Origin: an uncultured Eubacteriales bacterium
Lineage (GTDB): Bacteria; Bacillota; Clostridia; Lachnospirales; Anaerotignaceae
DNA: 7,342 nt
NCBI GenBank assembly: GCA_934256695.1
Contig: CAKQPE010000105.1
Span: 1-7,342, forward strand
Direction: 5' to 3'
A program made the position numbers and the translations under genes. The notes beneath the pieces are model-generated. The model saw only the letters and a program-made list of their open reading frames with translations, was not told the DNA's origin and made no database searches. Shown in pieces: positions 1-6,500 of the stretch (its first letter is position 1; the number at the start of each line of letters is the position of its first letter).

Positions 1-103
1 GCGACGAAGTCGTTTTTGCGTAGCAAAAATTCTGACCATGCCGATTTGCGAAGCAAATTTCCTGACCAAGAAGGCTTACAGGGTTTGTGGGACAGAGTCC
101 CAC
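1..103. repeat. Cluster of short hairpins with three-base loops
   Basis: Four short perfect inverted repeats lie in about 100 bases. They are CGAC-GAA-GTCG (2-12), TTTTTGC-GTA-GCAAAAA (13-29), ATTTGC-GAA-GCAAAT (44-58) and GTGGGAC-AGA-GTCCCAC (87-103). The first two abut directly. The second and third are each followed by a near-identical tail (TTCTGACCATG at 30-40, TTCCTGACCAAG at 59-70), so they are two copies of a roughly 30-base unit. The arms differ between copies, yet pairing is kept in each. This suggests a palindromic repeat family, perhaps extending left of the window. It could instead be untranslated leader structure for the gene at 131. None of the hairpins is followed at once by a U-tract, so they do not look like terminators. 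The pairing is read directly; the repeat-family idea is inference. Confidence 0.6.
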
Positions 104-118
104 GGTATTAATGTTTTT

Positions 119-123
119 AGAGG
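119..123 (+). promoter_or_regulatory. Ribosome binding site for the VWA-like gene
   Basis: AGAGG lies 7 bases before the ATG at 131. It decides the start, because the upstream in-frame ATG at 38 has no such site and would force translation through the hairpin cluster. No convincing sigma-A promoter for this gene is visible in the 130 bases before it, so transcription may begin outside the window. Confidence 0.7.
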
Positions 124-130
124 TAGAGAA

Positions 131-1612
131 ATGGATCAGTATGATATAATAAAAAAACTTGAACGTGTGGGTACTAATATACTGGAAACGTCAAGAAGTG
201 AAATTTATATGTATATGCGGTTTCTTGCTATGGCGTTTGCCGGTTTTAAGTATACACCAAGTGACAAAACAGGCGGAATAGGTACAGACGGATACTATAT
301 ATATTATTCGCCTATGTTCCTTATAGAAAAATACCGTATAGATTTAAAATGGGTAAACAGGGCATATCTGCATATGATATTCCACTGTATTTTCCGTCAC
401 CCTTCATCAAGGGAGGGCAGACAAAGGGAGCTGTGGAATATTGCCTGCGATATAGCTTCGGAACATCTTATAGACTCTTTTAAGTATGGCGGCATACGAC
501 GTGATATGACGGCAGAAAAAAGACGTATCTATACTTTGGTTGACGATAACATAAAGGTTGTTTCGGCACAGGCAGTTTATCGTTTGCTTGAAAAACAGGG
601 ACTTAACAACGAAGAAATAGAAAACATAGCATCGGAATTTCTGGTAGACGACCATCAATTCTGGACAATATACGACGATGTTGAAGAAAATATAAAAGTG
701 CCCGATATGCCAAACAGTGGAAATGAAGATTCCGACAATGACGAAGGTACCGATACAGACGGAGAAGAAACAGACGAAAACTCCGACAGTACAAAACAGT
801 CAAACAGTGACAAGCAGGGCAAAGAAAATAAAAACAAAGGAACACCGACAAAAAAAGATTTTGATGACAAGTGGAGGGATATAAGCTCCAAAACACAGAC
901 CGATATGGATACCTTCTCACGTGAAAAGGCAGAGGAGGCAGGAGAACTTCTTAAATATATAAAAGTGGAAAACAGGCAGAGATACAGCTACAAGGACTTT
1001 TTGCGAAAGTTTTTCACAAGAAAAGAAGTTATGAAGCTGGATTTGGACAGCTTTGATTATATTTATTATACTTACGGACTGAATGTATATAACAATATGC
1101 CACTTATCGAGCCTTTGGAATACAAGGACGATAAAAAAATAGATGAGTTTGCAATAGTTATTGATACTTCCGCATCGTGCGAAGGCGACTTGGTAAAGGG
1201 CTTTTTAAGCGAAACATATTCTGTATTAAGGGACAACGAAAGCTTTTTCAGAAAAATAAATGTTCATATAATACAATGTGACAGCAAAATACAGTCCGAT
1301 ACAATTATTACCTGCCGAGAGGATTTTGAAAAATATGTAAAATCATTTGAAGTACGTGGTTTCGGCGGAACAGATTTCAGACCGGCGTTTGAATACTTAA
1401 ATAATCTTATAGACGAGGGAAAAGCCGAAAACCTAAAAGGAATGATTTATTTTACAGACGGTTACGGAACATATCCGTCTAATATGCCAAAGTACGAAAC
1501 GGCATTTGTATTTTTGTCGGAAAGCTATGATGATTCGGGAGTACCGCCGTGGGCTGCGGAAATAATAATTGAGCCGGAAGAACTTTTAAAAAATGGAGGA
1601 GCATTAAATTGA
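131..1612 (+). CDS. VWA-like/DUF2201 family protein with metallopeptidase-like N-terminal domain
   Basis: The protein has 493 residues. An in-frame ATG at 38 would add 31 residues but lacks a ribosome binding site; the family-like N-terminus (RSEIYMYMRFL, residues 22-32) follows soon after the ATG at 131. Residues 1-180 resemble the putative metallopeptidase domain of DUF2201 proteins. They carry HMIFH (81-85), a further His90 and WNIACD (102-107). The usual HEXXH glutamate is Met82 here, so peptidase activity is doubtful although metal binding remains possible. Residues 190-245 are an acidic, Ser/Asp/Glu/Lys-rich linker, probably disordered. Residues 338-480 form a VWA-like domain with a complete MIDAS: DTSAS (Asp345, Ser347, Ser349), Thr414 in GGT and Asp443 in FTDG. 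No signal peptide or membrane segment is seen, so it is probably cytoplasmic. The next gene is a MoxR-type ATPase overlapping by 4 bases, a pairing known from systems such as RavA-ViaA and CoxD-CoxE, where the ATPase remodels or activates a target with its VWA partner. The target here is unknown. Confidence 0.9.
   Translation: MDQYDIIKKLERVGTNILETSRSEIYMYMRFLAMAFAGFKYTPSDKTGGIGTDGYYIYYSPMFLIEKYRIDLKWVNRAYLHMIFHCIFRHPSSREGRQRELWNIACDIASEHLIDSFKYGGIRRDMTAEKRRIYTLVDDNIKVVSAQAVYRLLEKQGLNNEEIENIASEFLVDDHQFWTIYDDVEENIKVPDMPNSGNEDSDNDEGTDTDGEETDENSDSTKQSNSDKQGKENKNKGTPTKKDFDDKWRDISSKTQTDMDTFSREKAEEAGELLKYIKVENRQRYSYKDFLRKFFTRKEVMKLDLDSFDYIYYTYGLNVYNNMPLIEPLEYKDDKKIDEFAIVIDTSASCEGDLVKGFLSETYSVLRDNESFFRKINVHIIQCDSKIQSDTIITCREDFEKYVKSFEVRGFGGTDFRPAFEYLNNLIDEGKAENLKGMIYFTDGYGTYPSNMPKYETAFVFLSESYDDSGVPPWAAEIIIEPEELLKNGGALN
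1595..1612 (+). promoter_or_regulatory. Ribosome binding site and stop/start overlap (TTGA) coupling the two genes
   Basis: GGAGGA at 1595-1600 lies inside the last codons of the VWA-like gene, 8 bases before a TTG start at 1609. The TTG shares bases with the TGA stop at 1610-1612, giving a TTGA junction. This supports TTG as the true start and suggests reinitiation, so the two proteins would be made in a linked ratio, as expected for partners in one complex. Confidence 0.85.
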
Positions 1613-3150
1613 ATATAAAGAAAGCAAAAGAGGAAATTAAGGATTCTATAGAGGCATATCTTGTAAAGGACAGCTTTGGAGATTATGTAATACCTGTTGA
1701 AAGTCAGAGACCGTTACTTCTTATAGGACCTCCGGGAATAGGAAAAACTGCCATAATGAGACAGATTGCAGCTGAATGTGAAATAGGTCTTGTGGCATAC
1801 ACCATAACACACCATACAAGACAGAGTGCCATAGGACTGCCTTATATAGAAAAGAAAAATTTCGGCGGAGTGGAGTATTCCGTAACGGAATATACTATGA
1901 GCGAAATTATAGCATCTGTTTATAAACAGATAGAAGAAACCGGACTTAAAGAGGGCATACTTTTTATTGATGAAATTAACTGTGCCTCGGAAACACTTGC
2001 TCCGGCAATGCTGCAGTTTTTGCAGTACAAGACTTTCGGCAGCCACAAAGTGCCTGACGGCTGGATAATAGCGGCAGCCGGAAACCCGCCGGAATACAAT
2101 AAATCCGTAAGAGAATTTGACATAGTTACACTTGACCGAGTTAAAAAGATAGAAGTAACCGAGGATTATGACATATGGAAGGAATATGCAGTAAGAAACG
2201 GTGTTCACAGTGCAATAATATCATATCTTGACATTAAGAAAGAAAACTTCTATTGTGTAAAAAATACGGCAGACGGAAAGGTTTTTGCCACAGCAAGAGG
2301 TTGGGAAGACCTTTCAAATATAATGTATGTCTATGAACAGCTTAACAAGGTTGTTGACTATGACGTTATTTTCCAGTATATACAGAACCAAAAAACGGCA
2401 AGGGATTTTGCAAGCTATATTGAGCTTTACAAAAAATATAAGCAGGATTATTCAATACCGGAAATTCTTGAAGGCAATATAAAAGATGCATATGTTGACA
2501 GACTTCGTCTTGCTCCTTTTGACGAGAGAATAAGTGTTGTAAATCTTATACTTTCAAGTCTTAATGACAGTTTTAAAAAATCAGATAAGGCAGATATTTT
2601 CGTTACAAAGCTTCAGGATATGCTTAAAGAAATCAAACCTCAGCTTTTAAGCGAATATGCAAAGGATAAACGTCCGGAGGAAATTATAAAACCTGTAATA
2701 AATATGAGAAGATCCAAAATCGCTTCCATGAAGAAAAACGGTCTTATGAAAAAAGCCGATGAGCATATGGAAAATTCCGTATGCAGTAAATTGGAGGATT
2801 TTGTAACGGAACTTATTAAAAACAATGTGTATTCCTGTGTAGAGGGTTTTGAGTTCATAAAGGGTCTTTTTGGTATTGAGGTTGAAAAAAGACAGGATAT
2901 TATTGATAAAACTTCGGCATATTTGGACAATGCCTTTGATTTTATAGAGAAGGTGTTCGGACAGAGTCAGGAAATGATAATATTTGTAACAGAGCTTAAT
3001 TCAGGATATTTCAGTATTAAATTTATAGATGAAAACGGCTGCTATAAGTTCTATCAGTACAACAAACAGCTTCTTTATAAACAGAGACAGAAGAATATAT
3101 TAAGTGATATAGATGATTTAAGCGATATGCTTGAAGGAATGCAGTGGTAA
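1609..3150 (+). CDS. MoxR-type AAA+ ATPase
   Basis: The protein has 513 residues, with a TTG start supported by GGAGGA 8 bases upstream. The AAA+ core covers about residues 1-240. It has Walker A GPPGIGKT (40-47), Walker B ILFIDE (117-122), a sensor 1 region AAGNP with Asn159, LDRVKKIEV (175-183) where Arg177 is a candidate arginine finger, and ATARGWEDLS (227-236) with Arg230 as likely sensor 2. All key ATPase residues appear present, so it should hydrolyse ATP, probably as a hexameric ring. Residues from about 250 to 513 are a long, charged, mainly helical-looking extension that I do not recognise; typical MoxR proteins of about 300-330 residues lack it, so it may bind the client or the VWA partner. 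No membrane segment is seen. It is the last gene of the unit, with a terminator 83 bases after the stop. Function beyond an ATPase partner of the upstream VWA-like protein cannot be assigned. Confidence 0.9.
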   Translation: MNIKKAKEEIKDSIEAYLVKDSFGDYVIPVESQRPLLLIGPPGIGKTAIMRQIAAECEIGLVAYTITHHTRQSAIGLPYIEKKNFGGVEYSVTEYTMSEIIASVYKQIEETGLKEGILFIDEINCASETLAPAMLQFLQYKTFGSHKVPDGWIIAAAGNPPEYNKSVREFDIVTLDRVKKIEVTEDYDIWKEYAVRNGVHSAIISYLDIKKENFYCVKNTADGKVFATARGWEDLSNIMYVYEQLNKVVDYDVIFQYIQNQKTARDFASYIELYKKYKQDYSIPEILEGNIKDAYVDRLRLAPFDERISVVNLILSSLNDSFKKSDKADIFVTKLQDMLKEIKPQLLSEYAKDKRPEEIIKPVINMRRSKIASMKKNGLMKKADEHMENSVCSKLEDFVTELIKNNVYSCVEGFEFIKGLFGIEVEKRQDIIDKTSAYLDNAFDFIEKVFGQSQEMIIFVTELNSGYFSIKFIDENGCYKFYQYNKQLLYKQRQKNILSDIDDLSDMLEGMQW

Positions 3151-3232
3151 GCATAAGCTAAAATATATAAATTAAAACTAACAAAACTGATAATTTTTAT
3201 CCTTCATTCATTATTAGAATGTAATAACTCAT

Positions 3233-3287
3233 AAGTCTATTGTAGCTATGTATTATGCAAAATTACAATAGACTTTATTTTTTTATT
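3233..3287 (+). terminator. Intrinsic terminator after the VWA/AAA+ unit
   Basis: AAGTCTATTGTA (3233-3244) and TACAATAGACTT (3264-3275) form a perfect 12-bp stem with a 19-base loop, followed by a T-rich tract (TTATTTTTTTATT, 3275-3287). No matching A-run precedes the left arm, so it should act mainly on rightward transcripts. It separates the upstream unit from nifJ. Confidence 0.85.
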
Positions 3288-3321
3288 GTGCAACTTGGTT
3301 TTTAAGGTCGATTTTTTTATT

Positions 3322-3354
3322 TTTTAGTTTAAAAATAAGAGTTTTAAACTAAAA
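3322..3354. repeat. Perfect 13-bp AT-rich inverted repeat
   Basis: TTTTAGTTTAAAA (3322-3334) and TTTTAAACTAAAA (3342-3354) are exact reverse complements with a 7-base spacer. Only one G-C pair is present, so as RNA it would be weak; a T-run follows only 8 bases later (3363-3369). It may be a back-up terminator or a protein-binding operator upstream of nifJ. I do not recognise the binding protein. Confidence 0.5.
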
Positions 3355-3397
3355 TTTGCATATTTTTTTATACAAAATAAAGATAATAATGGGTTTA

Positions 3398-3415
3398 TTG
3401 TTGTAAAATTAACGA
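3398..3415. promoter_or_regulatory. Candidate Rex-like redox operator
   Basis: TTGTTGTAAAATTAACGA matches the known Rex consensus TTGTTAANNNNTTAACAA at 11 of 14 defined bases. The mismatches are two in the inner left half and one in the outer right half. Rex is the NADH/NAD-sensing repressor of fermentation genes in Gram-positive bacteria, so a site 16 bases before the -35 of nifJ makes sense. AT-rich DNA yields such matches by chance, and the site is upstream of rather than within the promoter, so this is tentative. Confidence 0.3.
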
Positions 3416-3416
3416 A

Positions 3417-3430
3417 ATACTATATAGTAT
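3417..3430. promoter_or_regulatory. 14-bp perfect palindrome next to the nifJ -35 box
   Basis: ATACTATATAGTAT reads the same on both strands and ends one base before the -35 hexamer. Its place and symmetry fit a dimeric regulator site. It also contains TATAGT, which could serve as a -10 for a weaker alternative start with TTGTTG at 3398, though the 19-base spacing is poor. Confidence 0.4.
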
Positions 3431-3431
3431 G

Positions 3432-3460
3432 TTGAGTTTATGGATTGATTATGATACAAT
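3432..3460 (+). promoter_or_regulatory. Sigma-A-type promoter of nifJ
   Basis: TTGAGT (3432-3437) and TACAAT (3455-3460) are separated by the ideal 17 bases, and TGA immediately before the -10 gives an extended -10 (TGN). Transcription should begin near 3467, leaving a leader of about 118 bases. This is the best promoter match in the gap and fits a highly expressed gene. Confidence 0.75.
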
Positions 3461-3475
3461 ATTTCAAGTAAATAA

Positions 3476-3545
3476 AGCTTTTTCAAAATCCTATTCGGCA
3501 ATATCGTTTAATCCTTTGGTATGCCCGAATAAAGATTTTTGAGCT
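3476..3545 (+). promoter_or_regulatory. Structured 5' leader of nifJ
   Basis: The leader can fold into one long, interrupted hairpin. The outer arms are AGC (3476-3478) with GCT (3543-3545), and TCAAAATC (3483-3490) with GATTTTTGA (3534-3542), the latter with one bulged base. The middle stem is TATTCGG (3492-3498) with CCGAATA (3525-3531). After a 2x2 internal loop, five pairs (3501-3505 with 3518-3522) close a 12-base loop. It does not match any riboswitch class I can name. The right outer arm contains ATTTTT, so the inner stem plus this tract could act as a weak attenuator, with the outer pairing as the alternative. It may simply stabilise the 5' end of the mRNA. Confidence 0.45.
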
Positions 3546-3572
3546 CATACTATTAATAACCTAAAATTTACA

Positions 3573-3578
3573 GGGGGG
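3573..3578 (+). promoter_or_regulatory. Strong ribosome binding site of nifJ
   Basis: A run of six G (GGGGGG) after CA and before AACACA sits 6 bases before the ATG at 3585. It fixes the start and fits high translation. Confidence 0.85.
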
Positions 3579-3584
3579 AACACA

Positions 3585-6500
3585 ATGAAAAGACCATTGA
3601 AGAAAGCTACTATGGACGGTAATACAGCAGCAGCTCATGCTTCCTATGCATTTACTGAAGTAGCTACAATTTATCCTATCACACCTTCTTCTGTTATGGC
3701 AGAAATGGTTGACGAATGGAGTGCAAATGGCAGAAAGAATATTTTCGGAGAGACTGTAGAAGTTAGAGAAATGCAGCATGAAGGCGGTGCAGCAGGTGCT
3801 GTTCACGGTGTACTTCAGGGCGGCGGTCTTGCTTCAACATACACAGCAAGCCAGGGCCTTATGCTCATGCTTCCTAATATGTACAAAATCGCCGGAGAAC
3901 TTCTTCCTGGTGTATTCCACGTAAGTGCCCGTGCACTTGCTTCAAATGCACTTTCTATTTTCGGTGACCATCAGGACGTTATGACTTGCCGTAACACAGG
4001 TTTTACTATGCTTGCAGGCAGCTCAGTTCAGCAGGCATTCCATATGGGATGTGTAGCTCACCTTTCAGCTATCAAGAGCAGAGTTCCGGTTCTTCATTTC
4101 TTTGACGGTTTCAGAACAAGCCACGAATATCAGAAAATCGAACTTATTGATTATGATGATCTTAAAGAATTAGTTGACTGGGATGCATTAAAGGCATTCA
4201 GAGACAACGCTCTTAACCCTGATCACCCTAAGTCAAGAGGTTCTGCTGAAAACCCTGACGTATTCTTCCAGGCAAGAGAATCAACAAACAAATTCTACAC
4301 AGCTGTTCCTGGTATCATTGAAGAATACATGAACAAAATCAATGAACTTGCCGGTACAGATTATAAACTTTTCAACTACTATGGCGATCCTACAGCTGAA
4401 GATGTAATTATCTCTATGGGTTCATCATGTGGTGTTATCAGAGAAACAATCGAATACTGGAACGCAAGAGGCAAGAAACTCGGTCTTGTTGAAGTTCACC
4501 TTTTCAGACCTTTCGTAGGCGAAGCACTTCTTAATGCAGTACCTGTTACAGCTAAGAGAATTGCAGTTCTTGACAGAACAAAAGAGCCTGGTGCACTTGG
4601 CGAGCCACTTTACATGGACGTTAAGAACGTATTTGCTGACAGCGACAGAAAACCTCTTATCGTTGGCGGTCGTTACGGTCTTGGTTCAAAAGACTTTACA
4701 CCTATGGACGTTATGGCTGTATACCAGAACCTTTGGGCAGCAGAACCAAAGAACGGTTTCACAGTTTCTATCGTAGACGACGTTACAAACCTTTCACTTC
4801 CAGATTTCGCAGAGCCATTTGACTCTACACCAGAAGGCAACTTCTCATGTAAGTTCTGGGGTCTTGGTTCAGACGGTACAGTAGGTGCTAACAAACAGGC
4901 TGTTAAGATCATTGGTGACCATACAGACTACAATGCACAGGCTTATTTCGCATATGACTCAAAGAAATCAGGCGGTGTAACAATTTCTCACCTTCGTTTC
5001 GGACCTAAGAAGATTGAAGGTTCTTACCAGATTAAAGCAGCTAACTTTATCGCTTGCCACAACCAGGCATATGTTCATAAATATGACCTTATCGGCGACC
5101 TTAAAGACGGCGGCAGCTTCCTTCTTAACACAATCTGGTCTCCAGAAGAACTTGAAAAAGAACTTCCAGCTTCTCTCAAGAGAAAGATTGCTCAGAAACA
5201 CGCAAAATTCTACACACTTGACGCTGTAGATATAGCTAAAGAAATCGGTCTTGGCGGACGTATCAACATGATCATGCAGGCTGCTTTCTTCCAGATTTCA
5301 AAGATTATCCCTGTTGAAGATGCTGTTAAGTACCTTAAAGAGCAGATCAACAAAACATACGGTGCAAAGGGACAGGATATCGTAGATATGAACTGTGCTG
5401 CTGTTGACAAGGGTATCACTATGGTTAAGGAAATCGAAGTTCCTGCTGAGTGGGCTAACGCTGTTGACGCACCTGTAGAAGAAAATAAAGAAATTCCTGC
5501 ATTCTTCAAAGACGTACTCTTCAAGATGGGCCGTCAGGAAGGTAACGACCTCCCTGTATCAGCATTCAACGGTCATGAAGACGGTAGCTGGGAACCAGGA
5601 TTTACACAGTGGGAAAAACGTGGTATCGCTATTGACGTACCAGAATGGGATTCAACAAAGTGTGTTCAGTGTAACAGATGTTCTATCGTTTGTTCACACG
5701 CTGTAATCCGTCCTACACTTCTTGATGCAGAAGAAGCTGCTAAGGCACCAGCTGGCTACGCTATGCTTGATGTTAAGGCTCCTGCAGAATTAAAAGAATA
5801 CAAATATCACCTTTCACTTTCCGGTATGGACTGTACAGGCTGCGGTGTCTGCGTAAAGACTTGCCCTACAAAGGCTCTTTCTATGAAGGCATTTGCTCCA
5901 ATGCAGGAAAAGATGAATGCTGAATGGGATTACACAATCAACAACGTAAAAGCTAAAGCTATTGATGACAAACAGAAAGGTACAGTTAAGGGAAGCCAGT
6001 TCCTTAAACCATACCTTGAGTTCTCAGGTGCTTGTGCAGGTTGTGGTGAAACACCTTACCTCAAACTTATCACACAGCTTTACGGCGGCAGAATGAGAAT
6101 TGCTAACTCAGCTGGTTGTACACATATCTGGGGCGGTTCTCCTGAAATCCCTTACTGCACAGACGAAAGAGGATTCGGTGTTGCTTGGGCATCAGGTCTT
6201 TTCGAAGATACAGCTGAATACGGATACGGTATGTACCTTGGTACAAAGGCTGTTCGTAAGTGGTTAAAGAGTCAGGCAGAAGATCTTGCTGCTACAACAG
6301 CAAACGAAGAACTTAAAGCAGCTGCTACAGAATGGGCTGACAACTACCTTGAAGCTGACGGCACAAGAGAAAGAGCTGACAAGTTCATCGCTGCTATGGA
6401 AAAAGCAGGTATTGACGAAAAAGTTAAACCTATCTATGAAAGAAAAGATTACCTCATCAAACAGTCACAGTGGATTGTTGGTGGTGACGGTTGGGCATAC

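Larger units (their letters stand above)
3151..3584. other. Gene-free control region between the AAA+ gene and nifJ
   Basis: No frame here carries a plausible gene. The only short reading frame of note inside the nifJ leader is a three-codon ATG CCC GAA TAA at 3521-3532, with no ribosome binding site. The region holds the terminator of the upstream unit, several inverted repeats, the nifJ promoter and its leader, each listed separately. Its base composition is much richer in A and T than the flanking genes. Confidence 0.8.

Noticed and set aside
1..103. CRISPR array
   Set aside because: The units are only near-repeats of about 30 bases without unique spacers of regular length, and no cas gene is present.
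38..130. Upstream ATG start adding 31 residues to the VWA-like protein
   Set aside because: It has no ribosome binding site, runs through the hairpin repeats and gives a peptide unlike the family, while ATG 131 has AGAGG at good spacing.
603..920. Antisense reading frame opposite the acidic linker
   Set aside because: It is a shadow of the real gene: Cys/Leu/Tyr-rich composition, no ribosome binding site or domain, and the + strand frame is clearly coding.
1714..2208. 164-residue antisense reading frame over the ATPase core
   Set aside because: It overlaps Walker A and Walker B of a well-supported gene and has no recognisable motif.
3521..3532. Three-codon leader peptide (ATG CCC GAA TAA) in the nifJ leader
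   Set aside because: No ribosome binding site precedes it and the codons suggest no attenuation logic.
5210..5524. Antisense reading frame inside nifJ
   Set aside because: It is a by-product of biased nifJ codons, with no start signal or domain.
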